Position numbers and translations under genes: made by a program. The notes beneath the pieces were generated by a model that saw only the letters and a program-made list of their open reading frames with translations, ran no database searches and was not told where the DNA came from. Shown here piece after piece: positions 7,610 to 17,920 of a DNA stretch of 55,496 bases (the stretch's first letter is position 1; each line of letters starts with the position of its first letter). Origin of the DNA: Shewanella sp. (GTDB taxonomy: Bacteria; Pseudomonadota; Gammaproteobacteria; Enterobacterales; Shewanellaceae); assembly GCF_013214165.1 (NCBI RefSeq), contig NZ_JABSSM010000031.1, positions 1 to 55,496 on the forward strand, read 5' to 3'.

Positions 7610-9316
7610 TTATAGATTTTTTGTTGGTTGTGACGCTATATCAAACACCTTAATTCCATTAATCCAGGTCTCTAATACCTGGGTCTGCCATATCATCTGT
7701 GGGTTGCCTTTAACCAGATCTTGGTCGATAAGAATAAAGTCGGCTTTCATACCTGGAGCCAGCTGGCCGATACTGTGTTCCTGATGCGCAGAATAAGCCG
7801 CTGCAACCGTGAAGCTATTGAGCGCTTGTGTCACGGTCATCTTCTCGTCTGGGTACCAACCATTAGCGGGCTGGTTGTTGTGATCTTGGCGAGTCACAGA
7901 TGCATGTAAGCCAAAGAAAGGATTGGCAGATTCAACAGGGAAGTCGGATCCCGCGGCTATAACGGCATTGGCTTGCAGTAGCTTGTGCCAGGCATAAGCG
8001 CCCTTGATACGATTAGGCCCTATCCTGTCTTCTGCCATATTTTTATCACTGGTGGCATGAGTCGCTTGCATCGATGCAATAACGCCTAGTTCGGCAAAAC
8101 GTGGTATATCGTCGAGGCGTAATACCTGAGCGTGTTCGACTCTGTGTCTGAGAGCCTTAGTATTCGTCTCTTGTATCAAGTCTTCATAGGCATCTAATAC
8201 TAGCTTGTTAGCGTGATCGCCAATGGCGTGAGTATTGACCTGAAATCCGGCTTGCATGGCAGTTAGCATGTATTTTTTAAGTTGCTTATCGCTATGTAAC
8301 AATAGGCCTTTGTGGCCGTGAAGATCCGAATAGTCCTCGATGAGCGCTGCGCCGCGACTGCCTAATGCGCCGTCAGATGAGATTTTAACACTGCTGAGAT
8401 CTAGCATACCCGAGGCGTGGTGGTAGGGGCCTTTAGCCATGATGGCGGAGAAATGTGGATCACCCACGGCAACCATGGCGTAGACTCGCACCGGCATTTC
8501 ATTTTTATCGGCTAAGTTCTTGTAGGCGGTAACGGTATCGCTGCCCACACCTGCGTCGTGTACGCTGGTCAGGCCGAGTCTGGCCAGATCTGTCATAGCC
8601 GTCTTGAGTACGGTTTCTTGCTCTGCCACACTAAGCGCTGGAATTGCCCTACTAATAAGTGACATGGCGTTGTCGATAAACACGCCGCTTGGTTCACCGG
8701 TTTTAGTGCGAACTATCTCCCCGCCTTCAGGCGCTTGAGTATCACGGTCAATATTGGCAAGCTTCATTGCCGCAGTATTGGCCCAGCCAGCATGCCCATC
8801 GACACGTCTGAGCCATACGGGGGTATTAGGGAAATGTTTGTCTAATGTCGCAGCCGTCGGGAAAGTCTGTGTGGGCCATAAGACCTGATTCCATCCTCGG
8901 CCCTGTATCCAGCTAAGCTCTGGGTTATGGGTGCGAAATTCAATGGTACGAGTCACAGCCTCATCTTCAGAACGACTGCCACGAAGATTAGTCCGCATCA
9001 AGTTTAACCCCCAACCTAGAACATGACCGTGAGCATCGATTAGCCCTGGTAGCATAGTCTTGCCACCGGCATCGATAACACGTATTTCTTTAGTTAGCTG
9101 CTCGCTTACCTGAGTGGTGAAGAGTTTATCTATTTTATTGTTGGTAAACTGAATAGCATTAAAGGTCACTAATTCGCCTTGGTTTACCGTGTAGCCCTTC
9201 AGATTCTTGATCACTGTAGTCTGCTTAGTTTCTCCAGTCTCTGCTGCACTTAAAGAAGCCGATAGACTTAATAGTATGGCCGATTTTAGTAGCCAGTGAC
9301 GTGTAGTAATCTTCAT
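7610..9316 (-). CDS. Exported amidohydrolase, YtcJ type
   Basis: A 568-residue metal-dependent hydrolase of the amidohydrolase_3 group. A signal peptide covers residues 1-24 or so (LLSLSASLSAAE), so it acts in the periplasm. The metal ligands are visible: HGH at 96-98, the conserved DGALGSRGA segment, a histidine in NTHAIGDHAN, RVEHAQ, and the terminal aspartate in AGSDFPVE. The C-terminal strand returns to the composite beta-domain (GQLAPGMKADFILID). Members hydrolyse amides, N-formyl groups or similar bonds; the substrate here is unknown. It is monocistronic, with a hairpin downstream. Confidence 0.85.
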   Translation of the reverse strand: MKITTRHWLLKSAILLSLSASLSAAETGETKQTTVIKNLKGYTVNQGELVTFNAIQFTNNKIDKLFTTQVSEQLTKEIRVIDAGGKTMLPGLIDAHGHVLGWGLNLMRTNLRGSRSEDEAVTRTIEFRTHNPELSWIQGRGWNQVLWPTQTFPTAATLDKHFPNTPVWLRRVDGHAGWANTAAMKLANIDRDTQAPEGGEIVRTKTGEPSGVFIDNAMSLISRAIPALSVAEQETVLKTAMTDLARLGLTSVHDAGVGSDTVTAYKNLADKNEMPVRVYAMVAVGDPHFSAIMAKGPYHHASGMLDLSSVKISSDGALGSRGAALIEDYSDLHGHKGLLLHSDKQLKKYMLTAMQAGFQVNTHAIGDHANKLVLDAYEDLIQETNTKALRHRVEHAQVLRLDDIPRFAELGVIASMQATHATSDKNMAEDRIGPNRIKGAYAWHKLLQANAVIAAGSDFPVESANPFFGLHASVTRQDHNNQPANGWYPDEKMTVTQALNSFTVAAAYSAHQEHSIGQLAPGMKADFILIDQDLVKGNPQMIWQTQVLETWINGIKVFDIASQPTKNL

Positions 9317-9452
9317 AGTATCAACATCTTATTCTAGTTATTTTTACCGAACTCCATACTAACAGCTAGATAACAATACGCAATGTCCGAATCGCAGTGA
9401 GTAGCGTGTGCCTAGTTGGACTATGAAAAGGGCATGACAAGGTTGGTGAATT

Positions 9453-10223
9453 TTAATTTAGCGGTATGTTAAGTAGACTTTCATCCAGTTTTACTTCAAA
9501 ATTAGTCATAAAATCATCGGTAAGTCTTTGTTTTTCTTCTCTACTGACATATCTATCTTTACCTTGGATATTAGCGACTAATTGACTTGTTATTTCACCG
9601 TAAACTGTATGTAATAAATGTTGTAATGCAACAATGTTATCATCACTCATTGAGGGATTAAATGTTAAAGATTTATTTTTGCTTATGGGTCCATAGAGCC
9701 CTTCCCAAAGGGGAGTTCCAGTAAGCGAGATTAGCGTTGCTTTAAGCTGGGGCAAAAACATTAACCCCTTCTCGCTAGGAATAACAATACACCAGGGCTC
9801 GAGTTTTATAACCTGCTTTTTTATATTTGAATTTAGATGAATAGATTTGATAATTCCCATTAAATCTTGGTTTTCATGTAGTGAACTCAGTAGAATTTTT
9901 GCCAAGTCAAATTTTTCTTGCAACTCCAGTTCTAAACTACCCTGTAAGCTATTCTCATTAACAATATCTGATACTAAAACGCCTATAAGGCCGAAATATG
10001 GCCCTAAATTTTCAGATGAATCAGACCAATCTACTACAACAAAACCAGTACCTTTAATTCTTCTGTCACCAGGAGAGAGACTTAAGTCGTTCCAGTTAAT
10101 GTTTAATACATCTAAATTTAATTCTTTATTCGACTCACTAGGAATAGCGCCTCCCTTTTGTGTCGACTGACAGCCCATAGATAAAAAAACTAAGATTATG
10201 ATAATTAAATATTTCAAATACAC
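9453..10223 (-). CDS. Uncharacterised lipoprotein
   Basis: A 256-residue protein with a type II signal peptide; the lipobox LSMGC places the lipidated cysteine at residue 18, so it is membrane-anchored. The rest is a soluble domain with no motif that I recognise. It begins with GTG at 10223 and stands alone. Its codon use is more AT-rich than its neighbours, which may indicate acquisition or low expression. The QSTQKGG after the cysteine does not start with Asp, so outer-membrane sorting is expected under the usual rule. Confidence 0.75.
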   Translation of the reverse strand: MYLKYLIIIILVFLSMGCQSTQKGGAIPSESNKELNLDVLNINWNDLSLSPGDRRIKGTGFVVVDWSDSSENLGPYFGLIGVLVSDIVNENSLQGSLELELQEKFDLAKILLSSLHENQDLMGIIKSIHLNSNIKKQVIKLEPWCIVIPSEKGLMFLPQLKATLISLTGTPLWEGLYGPISKNKSLTFNPSMSDDNIVALQHLLHTVYGEITSQLVANIQGKDRYVSREEKQRLTDDFMTNFEVKLDESLLNIPLN

Positions 10224-10610
10224 TCTGAACCATCCTTGTCTTCGTTACGCCTCAGTATTTATGGGGCGCACGGTTTGCCTAGTATAAATCGCTCGTTTAA
10301 CTTACTGCTGCCAAATCCATATTATTCTGGGCTGTAGGCATTCTACATGCTAAAGGAATTTTATTTTTTGTTGTAGTCTATTTTCAAACTATACGAAATA
10401 AATGTTGGATATTATTTAATAAGATAAATAGGTTAGAGTAAATATAGACAAACGTTCTTATCAATCAGCCAGTGTCGATGCGGCTGAGAGCTTCCAAAAC
10501 AGGGACGAAATCCTCATCAATGCGCCTTGAATTGAAAAACTAAGAGTCTCTGAACTGATCAGATATTTACTCTGAATGGTATAACTCATTAGGAGAGGCT
10601 TATATGAGGC
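10224..10610. other. Intergenic, no gene seen
   Basis: About 390 bp between the lipoprotein start and the rhlE terminator. No ORF with protein-like composition, and no tRNA or structured RNA that I can recognise. Confidence 0.5.
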
Positions 10611-10637
10611 AAAAAAAAGCAGAGCGGCTGCTCTGCT
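10611..10637 (-). terminator. rhlE terminator
   Basis: On the minus strand, stem AGCAGAGC / GCTCTGCT with loop AGCC, followed by eight T. A textbook intrinsic terminator about 75 nt beyond the rhlE stop. Confidence 0.9.
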
Positions 10638-10713
10638 TATGGTTCGAAACGAGTATCGGTAGGCTGTTTAATTAAAGCGTTAATTTAAGCCGTAGTTAGG
10701 AAACCGGTATAAA

Positions 10714-12177
10714 CTAGTTATTACCCCAGATGCTGGTATTTGAACCTGGCTTAGAGGCTGCTGAACTCGCACTGTTGCTAGCGCGGGTTTGAGAGCCAGA
10801 TCTGCGGCGACTGTGACTGGCATTGCTATCATTTGGTTGATGACCGCGAGCGGCTTCACCACTGCGTTGGCCGTCTTTATGCTCGACCTTGCCTTGACCG
10901 CTGCGTGAGTCGCGAGAACCTTCGCCTGAGCGAGCGCCATTGCTACGCGAATTGCCATTACGACCATTTCCGCGGCCATTGGCATTGCGTGGACCACGGT
11001 TTTGACCATGTTTTCTGTCATTGAGATCGGTTTCGGCTACCACTTGTGTCGGCACAAAACCTTCCACCTCTTTGCGTGGAATATTTTGCTTAATTAAACG
11101 TTCAATGTCCCTGAGAAGCTTGCTTTCGTCAGCACTGACTAAGGAGACTGCTTGGCCACTGGCACCGGCGCGGCCAGTACGGCCGATACGATGAACATAA
11201 TCTTCTGGCACATTCGGCAGGTCGAAGTTAACCACGTTAGGCAATTGGTCGATATCGATACCACGAGCGGCGATGTCGGTTGCGACTAACACACGAACGG
11301 CACCACTCTTGAAATTCGCCAGCGCCTTTGTGCGTGCGCCCTGGCTCTTGTTGCCATGGATAGCGGCAGCAGTCAGATCGTTAGCCTCGAGATTCTTGGC
11401 GATGCGGTTGGCACCATGCTTAGTACGGCTGAAGACGAGTACCTGTTGCCAGTCATTTTGTTTGATCAGATGGATCAGCGCCGCAGTCTTCTGCTTCTGA
11501 TCGATCATATAGATATATTGCTCAACGGACTTCGCCGTGGCGTTACGTGGGGTAACAGAGATCTCGACTGGATTGTTCACCAGGCCTTTAGCCAGTTTAC
11601 GAATATCGTCGGAGAAGGTCGCCGAAAACATCAGGTTCTGACGTTTAGCCGGCAATGCTCGAAGAATTTTTTTGATGTCATGAATGAAGCCCATATCTAA
11701 CATGCGATCGGCTTCATCGAGGATCAGCACTTCAAGTTGGTTGAAGTTCACCGCGCCTTGGTTATATAGGTCAAGTAAACGACCGGGAGTGGCGACTAAT
11801 ATGTCGACGCCTTTACCCAGCTTAGAAATTTGTGGGCCTATGCCTACGCCACCGAAGACTACTGCGGATTTGAGTGGCAGGTACTTACCATAAGTTTCGA
11901 CACTCTCGGCGACTTGAGCCGCAAGCTCACGAGTCGGTGTTAATACCAGAGCGCGTACTTTTTTAGCTTGAGCACGGTTGCCTCTGCTTAACAGCTCTAA
12001 TAGAGGTAGAGTGAAGCCTGCGGTTTTACCTGTGCCAGTCTGGGCTGCTGCCATTACATCCTTGCCTTCGAGCACTGCGGGGATCGCTTGAGCTTGAATT
12101 GGCGAAGGTGTCTCATAGCCTTTATTGGCTACGGCTTTTAAAATCGGAGCGGATAAACCCAGGGAGGTAAAACTCAT
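10714..12177 (-). CDS. rhlE: ATP-dependent RNA helicase RhlE
   Basis: A 487-residue DEAD-box helicase linked to ribosome assembly and RNA turnover in the cold. AQTGTGKT is at 45-52, DEAD at 154-157, and SAT and HRIGRTGR follow. The N-terminus MSFTSLGLS matches the RhlE family, so the ATG at 12177 (with AAGAGA upstream) was chosen over the ATG at 12216. After about residue 385 the chain is a low-complexity tail rich in Arg, Gly, Asn and Ser, typical of RNA-binding extensions in marine RhlE proteins, and ends in SIWGNN. It is monocistronic. Confidence 0.92.
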   Translation of the reverse strand: MSFTSLGLSAPILKAVANKGYETPSPIQAQAIPAVLEGKDVMAAAQTGTGKTAGFTLPLLELLSRGNRAQAKKVRALVLTPTRELAAQVAESVETYGKYLPLKSAVVFGGVGIGPQISKLGKGVDILVATPGRLLDLYNQGAVNFNQLEVLILDEADRMLDMGFIHDIKKILRALPAKRQNLMFSATFSDDIRKLAKGLVNNPVEISVTPRNATAKSVEQYIYMIDQKQKTAALIHLIKQNDWQQVLVFSRTKHGANRIAKNLEANDLTAAAIHGNKSQGARTKALANFKSGAVRVLVATDIAARGIDIDQLPNVVNFDLPNVPEDYVHRIGRTGRAGASGQAVSLVSADESKLLRDIERLIKQNIPRKEVEGFVPTQVVAETDLNDRKHGQNRGPRNANGRGNGRNGNSRSNGARSGEGSRDSRSGQGKVEHKDGQRSGEAARGHQPNDSNASHSRRRSGSQTRASNSASSAASKPGSNTSIWGNN

Positions 12178-12337
12178 AGATTGGTCTCTTGACGCGGCTA
12201 AAACAGCGGCTTTCATGGAGCCAGATGGTCTGGCGGGCGTGCAGCTTACAGCATCCCCATTGAAAGCGCTATGTAATTAAAGGCCACAGAGGCCGAGTCA
12301 TAGGAGTATGCCCGGCGCTTGTCATTCAGGTTGTCTC

Positions 12338-12853
12338 TTAACAACCCGAATCTTCACGGTCGAAACTAGCCGTGTTGCCTGACGTCTCCCACTTGTAGTG
12401 GATATAGCATTTTGTCGCCTCAACCTGGGCCTGACTTGGTTGAGCAATATTCAGTTTTTGTTTGGGGCTGGCGACGACTTGATAGGTACCGGCCACATAA
12501 ATACGATAGGACCAGTCGCTAACATCGAGGCCAGCAGCCTTAAAAATTTCGGGCGGCGTCGAATAACCCGTGCTCGGAGATGTGCCGTTTGAGCTTGCGG
12601 CCCAGACTTGGTGCTTCGAACCCACGATTTCGTTATAGACGACTCTGGCGTCTCCACCATTTGAAATCAGTGACTTGGACTTAAACAGTGTGGCCGCCGA
12701 TTTCATTGCTGCGGATGCGCCAGCAAGCTGGCTGCGGTAGGCATCGGATTGCAGGTTAATAAATTTAGGCGCCGCGGTCACTGCAAGTATGCCCAAAATG
12801 ATGATGACCACCACTAATTCGATGAGGGTAAAACCTGTTATTGTTTTTTTCAT
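12338..12853 (-). CDS. MSHA-like type IV pilin
   Basis: A 171-residue type IVa prepilin related to the mannose-sensitive haemagglutinin major pilin. The short leader MKKTITG is cut before F8; the mature N-terminus [28 protein letters not shown] carries the conserved Glu at mature position 5 and is MSHA-like. Cysteines C149 and C171 can form the C-terminal D-loop disulfide. Start ATG at 12853 with GGAG upstream. No assembly genes (mshE, mshG, pilD) are nearby, so it must use machinery encoded elsewhere. It could be an accessory or alternative pilin. Confidence 0.85.
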   Translation of the reverse strand: MKKTITGFTLIELVVVIIILGILAVTAAPKFINLQSDAYRSQLAGASAAMKSAATLFKSKSLISNGGDARVVYNEIVGSKHQVWAASSNGTSPSTGYSTPPEIFKAAGLDVSDWSYRIYVAGTYQVVASPKQKLNIAQPSQAQVEATKCYIHYKWETSGNTASFDREDSGC

Positions 12854-13033
12854 ATTGTGTAAGCTCCGTCTTAGCGACTGTCGAAAAAGCGTTAATCATA
12901 AAATTTAAGCTGTGGTTAAAATAATAGTCTCATTGTTTCTATGCTAATTCCTTTAGTCATTTACAGCGGGATACACACAGATACATATATAGTATTTATG
13001 AAAACATTCTTTGGCTAGTGCAGGCACATTAAG

Positions 13034-13049
13034 TGTGACCTAGGTCACG
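13034..13049. promoter_or_regulatory. Candidate Crp/cAMP binding site
   Basis: TGTGACCTAGGTCACG matches the Crp consensus TGTGA-N6-TCACA at all but the last base, with a perfect palindromic core GTGACCTAGGTCAC. It lies about 180 bp before the leftward pilin gene and 166 bp before the DUF3565 gene, so it could serve either. In Shewanella, Crp controls anaerobic respiration and carbon use. Confidence 0.6.
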
Positions 13050-13214
13050 TTTTCGAGTGTTAATGAATGGGTTTAAATTTTTGTGGTGACACTTACTGTT
13101 ATAAGATGCGAAACTTGATGGTTAAAGGATGTTGTTTACACTCTGTACGTGTTAGTCTCGCGCCCTAAAAGGCTCATTTGCCTCTATCACTCGGGCTTTA
13201 GGCCTGTAGGCGCT

Positions 13215-13424
13215 ATGAAACAGTCGATAGTGGGTTATATCAAAGATGATGAGAATCATTGGCTTGTTAAGCTTTCATGTGGTCACAACCAGCATGTCAG
13301 ACATACGCCACCTTGGGTTGTTCGCCCTTGGGTGATAACGGCCGAAGGCAGAGCATCTATGCTTGGTCATAGGCTCGATTGCAAAAAATGTGATCTGAGC
13401 CAGTCTAGAGAAGTGGATGAGTAA
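13215..13424 (+). CDS. DUF3565 small protein
   Basis: A 69-residue protein of the DUF3565 family, recognised from IVGY.KDDENHW, LSCGHNQHVRHTPPW and RLDCKKC. The histidines and the CxH...CxxC arrangement suggest a metal site, but the function is unknown. I chose the ATG at 13215, where the family begins, rather than the longer reading from 13149. It is followed closely by a tiny ORF and a DUF3622 gene on the same strand, probably one transcript ending at 13921-13955. Confidence 0.85.
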   Translation: MKQSIVGYIKDDENHWLVKLSCGHNQHVRHTPPWVVRPWVITAEGRASMLGHRLDCKKCDLSQSREVDE

Positions 13425-13502
13425 ATGAGCTGGAAACATATTTTGTACTTAACGCCTGGGCCATTGGCTGGCGATAAGATTTTATCTGTAGGAAATAAGT
13501 AA
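13425..13502 (+). CDS. Possible 25-residue ORF in the DUF3565-DUF3622 gap
   Basis: ATG immediately after the DUF3565 stop, encoding MSWKHILYLTPGPLAGDK and a few more residues, with its stop just before the next gene. It has no good ribosome-binding site of its own and may only fill the gap by chance or couple translation to the next gene, whose AGGA lies inside it. Confidence 0.2.
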   Translation: MSWKHILYLTPGPLAGDKILSVGNK

Positions 13503-13503
13503 T

Positions 13504-13866
13504 ATGACACAAACCAAAAAGTTCGATTTTCGCATCGTTCAAGACAAGCAAGTTTGGGCGGCCGAGATCACTCGTCGTATGACTGCGCGAAAAACTATCG
13601 TCTCTAAGCGTAAAACAGGTTTCGCGACCGAAGCCGAAGCAAGTGCCTGGGGAGAGAAGGAGCTTCAATCCTTCCTCGATAAGCTGATGCTGCGTAACGA
13701 GCGTAAGGCTAAGCAACGTGACGAGCGTACCCAAGCCGCTGCATCTAAAGAGCAAGCTGCCGATGCATGGCGTGATGCGCGTGATGTTGCCGACGGCGGC
13801 GAGTCGTCTGACTCAAGCACTTTCGATGAAGACAGTGACGACTACGCGTCTGATGAGTCGAAGTAA
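13504..13866 (+). CDS. DUF3622 protein
   Basis: A 120-residue protein of the DUF3622 family. The conserved part (residues 5-65) shows KFDFRIVQDKQVWAAEITRR and GFATEAEASAWGEKEL, a small alpha/beta fold. A basic helix follows, then a highly acidic tail (about 95-120, SSDSSTFDEDSDDY). The AGGAAATAAGTAAT leader supports the start at 13504. The function is unknown; it is common in marine gammaproteobacteria. Confidence 0.85.
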   Translation: MTQTKKFDFRIVQDKQVWAAEITRRMTARKTIVSKRKTGFATEAEASAWGEKELQSFLDKLMLRNERKAKQRDERTQAAASKEQAADAWRDARDVADGGESSDSSTFDEDSDDYASDESK

Positions 13867-13920
13867 CGGGATTCAAACTTGCTCATTGTCATGGTTCATT
13901 ATCATGACTGATTAGATAAG

Positions 13921-13955
13921 GGTCGGTTGAGCAGATGCTCACCGACCTTTTTTTA
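13921..13955 (+). terminator. Terminator after the DUF3622 gene
   Basis: Stem GGTCGGT-TGAGC / GCTCA-CCGACC with loop AGAT, followed by seven T. The 260 bp from here to cydD hold no further element that I can support beyond the presumed cydD promoter. Confidence 0.85.
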
Positions 13956-14217
13956 TGGGCTCATTTCTCTACCGATTATATTGTCCTAGTTTATCGCCAC
14001 TCGATATTCCTATTGGTTTTGTGCTTGCCGAAATTTAGCCCTTTTCTAAGACAGATTAACTAAGTACAGGTTCCATGTTTTTTTGATCTAGCGCAATTTT
14101 TGTGAATCTCTTAACATTTCCAAGCCTGCTAGTTTATTCCTTGTGCTATGCCTGCGATACTGCGCAAACTCTCACTTCCCACTATTTCATCATGAGATAC
14201 TAATTTGCAGGAGCGGC

Positions 14218-16023
14218 ATGGACAAATCGTTAGAGAAACAACTGACTTCTTGGTTGAGACAGCAGAAAAAAGCCTGTGGCTTCTATCTCAACTTGACTGT
14301 GTTGTTGGGATTATTAACCGGATTTTCATTAATCGTTCAAGCATATCTGCTGTCGACGATACTGCATGGCATCATCATTCTCGAGCTAGACAAGTCTGAC
14401 TACACCAATGAGTTTTTATTCTTACTGGCGCTCATCCCCGTGCGGGCCTTGCTGGCGTTTGCCCGCGAGCGTGCTAGCTTCGAGTCGGGGAAACGACTCA
14501 GGTTACAAATCCGTAGTGCGGTGCTGGATAAACTAACCGAACTTGGGCCTGCCTTCATCAAGGGAAAGCCCGTCGGAAGCTGGGCGAGTATCGTGCTGGA
14601 GCAGGTAGAAGACCTGCACGACTTTTACGCCCGTTATCTGCCACAAATTATTTTGGCTGGCTTCATTCCCCTGACCATACTCATAGTGGTATTTCCGTTA
14701 AATTGGGCTGCCGGATTAATTCTGTTGACCACGGCCCCCCTGATCCCCATGTTTATGATCTTAGTCGGTATGGGCGCCGCAGACGCCAACCGTAAAAATT
14801 TCAGTGCCTTGGCTAAACTGAGTGGTCATTTTATGGACCGATTAAAGGGCTTGCCGACCCTGAAACTATTCAATCGAGGTGATGCCGAAGTCAAGGAGAT
14901 CGAAACCGCGTCCGAAGAGTTCCGTGAAAGAACCATGTCCGTGCTCAAGATGGCCTTCTTAAGCTCCGCCGTGTTGGAGTTTTTTGCCGCCGTGTCTATC
15001 GCGGTTCTGGCGGTCTATTTTGGTTTCAATTATCTGGGGCACCTTAATTTCGGCGATTACGGTGGGGGGATCAGTCTGTTTATCGGCTTATTTATACTCA
15101 TGATGGCACCAGAATTTTACCAGCCACTGCGCGACATGGGCACTCACTATCATGCTAAGGCCCAAGCCATAGGGGCCGCCGAAGAGTTGATGGCATTGTT
15201 AGAATATAAGCTTGAGCCTGATGCCTGTGAAAGAAAGATGGGTGTCACTGAATTAGACTGGCGCACTGGAGTCGAGATCACTGCCACAGATTTAACTGTG
15301 ATGAGTCACGATGGGGGCCAATTAGTGGGTCCATTGAGTTTTCACCTCAAACAAGGCCAGCATGTGGCGCTGGTAGGGCCAAGTGGCTCGGGTAAAACGA
15401 GTCTACTCAATGCTTTACTTGGGTTTTTACCTTATCAGGGCTCATTGAAAATCAATAATGTTGAGCTCAACGAGTTGGATATGCCTCGTTACCGCAGGCA
15501 TCTTGCCTGGCTTGGACAAGATCCTCAGCTATTTCATGGCTCTGTGCGTGACAATGTGGCAATGGTCAATCCCGCTATGAGGGACGCTGAGGTGGAGGCA
15601 TTATTGGCTAAGGCCAAGGTGTTGGATTTCGTCAAGGAACAAGCCTTAGGTTTACAACATCCTGTCGGTGAGCAGATGGCTGGCGTCTCTGTCGGTCAGG
15701 CCCAGCGGATCGCGTTAGCCAGGGCCTTAGGACAAGATGCTAGCCTGTTTCTGTTAGATGAACCTACGGCAAGTTTAGATAGTCATAGCGAACAGGCGGT
15801 ATTAAGTGCGCTGCGAGATGCTATGTCACACGCTTCATGCCTGATGGTGACCCATAGGCTAGATCAGCTCGATCAGATGGACAGTATTTTAGTGCTGGAT
15901 AAAGGCAAGATCGTTCAGCGAGGTAACTTAGGTGAGTTGAACCGAGAAAAAGGGCTATTTAGGCAGATGCAACAAGATGAGTGTGACGTAGAGACTGGTA
16001 TCGATATGGAGTCACGATCATGA
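14218..16023 (+). CDS. cydD: Cysteine/glutathione exporter subunit CydD
   Basis: A 601-residue ABC half-transporter: a six-helix membrane domain (about 20-310) fused to an ATPase (about 345-590) with GPSGSGKTS, a degenerate signature VSVGQAQR and LLDEPTASLD. With CydC it exports cysteine and glutathione to the periplasm, needed for assembly of cytochrome bd and c-type haem proteins. The ATG at 14218 has a perfect AGGAG eight bases upstream, so the longer reading from 14143 was rejected. Its stop overlaps the cydC start (ATGA). No cydAB genes are in the window. Confidence 0.92.
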   Translation: MDKSLEKQLTSWLRQQKKACGFYLNLTVLLGLLTGFSLIVQAYLLSTILHGIIILELDKSDYTNEFLFLLALIPVRALLAFARERASFESGKRLRLQIRSAVLDKLTELGPAFIKGKPVGSWASIVLEQVEDLHDFYARYLPQIILAGFIPLTILIVVFPLNWAAGLILLTTAPLIPMFMILVGMGAADANRKNFSALAKLSGHFMDRLKGLPTLKLFNRGDAEVKEIETASEEFRERTMSVLKMAFLSSAVLEFFAAVSIAVLAVYFGFNYLGHLNFGDYGGGISLFIGLFILMMAPEFYQPLRDMGTHYHAKAQAIGAAEELMALLEYKLEPDACERKMGVTELDWRTGVEITATDLTVMSHDGGQLVGPLSFHLKQGQHVALVGPSGSGKTSLLNALLGFLPYQGSLKINNVELNELDMPRYRRHLAWLGQDPQLFHGSVRDNVAMVNPAMRDAEVEALLAKAKVLDFVKEQALGLQHPVGEQMAGVSVGQAQRIALARALGQDASLFLLDEPTASLDSHSEQAVLSALRDAMSHASCLMVTHRLDQLDQMDSILVLDKGKIVQRGNLGELNREKGLFRQMQQDECDVETGIDMESRS

Positions 16024-17813
16024 AAGCCTTATTACCTTTTATCAAATTATTTAAGCATCAGTGGCTGATGATGTGCATTGGGCTGATATTGAGCCTGACG
16101 ACCCTGATGGCAGGCATAGGTTTGCTCTCGCTATCAGGCTGGTTTCTATCGGCCGCAGCAGTAGCCGGATTAACCGCGGCGACGGCGATGATGTTCAACT
16201 ATTTTACCCCAGCTGCTGGGGTAAGATTTTTCTCCATAATTAGAACGGCGAGTCGTTACGGTGAGCGCTTAGCCACCCATGAAGCCACCTTTAAACTGCT
16301 TACTCAGTTGCGAAGCTGGGCGTGGCGCAAGTTAATGCCCCTCAGTGCCAGTAATATGCAAGGGATAAGGCAAGGGGACCTGCTTAACAGGCTGGTAGCC
16401 GATATCGATACCTTAGATCATCTCTACCTCAGGCTGTTAACGCCTATGGCCGCTTCATTGCTGATGTTAGCGGCACTGTATTTGTTCGTCTCTTGGTTCG
16501 ATGCCGAACTGGCGTTGATCTTATGCGGCAGCTTACTCTTGGTGTGGCTGATATTGCCTTGGATCTTCTATCATCTGGGGCGCAAACCGGGTGTCGAATT
16601 ATTGGAGAGTAAACGGATCTATCGGGTACAAGTACTGGAGTTTGTCCAGGGACTGGCAGAGATCTCCCTCTTCGGTGCCAATGAGCGTTTTCGGGCCCAG
16701 CTTGCCGAGTCTGAAGCTAGGCTATTAGCTAGCCAGAGGGCGATGGCGAATGTCACGGCCTTGAGTCAGGCTGCACTGATCTTGTGTCATGGCCTAGTCG
16801 TCATGGCCATTCTTTATATGGCATCATCCGGAGTCGGTGAGCATCAGCCGCCTGGCCCAATGCTTGCTATGGTCGTGTTTATGACCTTGGCCTGCGTCGA
16901 GATGTTGATGCCAATTGCCGGCGCCTTTCAGCATCTATCTTCTTGTGTCACAGCAGCCGAGCGAGTCAATGAGCTGGTGGAACAGGAGCCGGACATAGTA
17001 TTCAATAACGCCAGCGATATTCGCGTTCGCCATGGTGAACTGACACTCAAAGGGATCTGTTTCTCTTATGAGCAAGACCCCCTAGTTGCGACTAAACAAG
17101 GGGTGCTTACAGACATTAACCTGAGTATTAAGCCTGGTGAAAAAGTGGCTCTACTTGGGCAGACTGGCTGTGGTAAGTCTAGCCTGTTGTCTATGATCAC
17201 CCGAGAGTGGCAAGCTAGCTCAGGGAGTATTTGGCTCGATGGCGTCGAGATTGAACAATATAGTCAGCAAGCTTTGACCGATGGCATCACCCTTATGAGC
17301 CAACGTATCTATCTATTTAGCGGAACATTAAGAAGTAATTTGGCTTTAGCACAGCAACCAGTTGCTGACTTACCGACACGGGCCGAGCGCAGACTCGTAC
17401 AAGCTGCTAATGATGAGATTCTGCTAGGGGTATTAAATAGAGTTGGATTATCCAATCTGACCCAAGGTGATAAGCCACTGGATATTTGGATTGGTGAGGG
17501 GGGCAGGCAGCTCTCTGGTGGCGAGCAACGTCGGATCGGAGTAGCCAGAACCCTGCTGCGCGATGCGCCGGTATTATTACTCGATGAGCCCACCGAAGGA
17601 TTGGATAAGCGCACCGAGAGAGAGATTTTGGCCCTGCTGTTTGAATTTGCTAAGGACAAGACCTTATTGATGATCAGCCACAGGCTGACAGCTATGACCC
17701 AGATGGATACTATTCATTTGATGGAGAATGGGAAGTTAAGAGTCTCAGGTTGCCATGATGATTTATTAGCGGCTGATGAATACTACGCAAGTCTCAACCA
17801 TAAACTGAGTTAG
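16020..17813 (+). CDS. cydC: Cysteine/glutathione exporter subunit CydC
   Basis: A 597-residue ABC half-transporter, partner of CydD in an inner-membrane heterodimer. The membrane domain occupies about 1-320, the ATPase 345-590, with GQTGCGKSS, LSGGEQRR and LLLDEPTEGLD. The first membrane segment ILSLTTLMAGIGLLSLSGWF is typical of CydC. Its ATG overlaps the cydD TGA, so translation is coupled. A terminator follows at 17841-17866, and putA converges from the right. Confidence 0.92.
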   Translation: MKALLPFIKLFKHQWLMMCIGLILSLTTLMAGIGLLSLSGWFLSAAAVAGLTAATAMMFNYFTPAAGVRFFSIIRTASRYGERLATHEATFKLLTQLRSWAWRKLMPLSASNMQGIRQGDLLNRLVADIDTLDHLYLRLLTPMAASLLMLAALYLFVSWFDAELALILCGSLLLVWLILPWIFYHLGRKPGVELLESKRIYRVQVLEFVQGLAEISLFGANERFRAQLAESEARLLASQRAMANVTALSQAALILCHGLVVMAILYMASSGVGEHQPPGPMLAMVVFMTLACVEMLMPIAGAFQHLSSCVTAAERVNELVEQEPDIVFNNASDIRVRHGELTLKGICFSYEQDPLVATKQGVLTDINLSIKPGEKVALLGQTGCGKSSLLSMITREWQASSGSIWLDGVEIEQYSQQALTDGITLMSQRIYLFSGTLRSNLALAQQPVADLPTRAERRLVQAANDEILLGVLNRVGLSNLTQGDKPLDIWIGEGGRQLSGGEQRRIGVARTLLRDAPVLLLDEPTEGLDKRTEREILALLFEFAKDKTLLMISHRLTAMTQMDTIHLMENGKLRVSGCHDDLLAADEYYASLNHKLS

Positions 17814-17840
17814 CAAAACCTAGGCTAAGCAGAGATAAAA

Positions 17841-17866
17841 AATCCACCCTAAGAGGTGGATTTTTT
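17841..17866 (+). terminator. cydDC terminator
   Basis: Stem AATCCACC / GGTGGATT, with six T after it and A-rich sequence before it, so it may work in both directions. Confidence 0.85.
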
Positions 17867-17920
17867 ATCGGTATGATTAGCCACTTCATTGGCTATCACT
17901 CATCAAGATGGTGCGACTCA

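Noticed and set aside
9847..10170. 107-residue rightward ORF opposite the lipoprotein gene
   Set aside because: Antisense frame; the leftward gene has a proper lipoprotein signal and spans the region.
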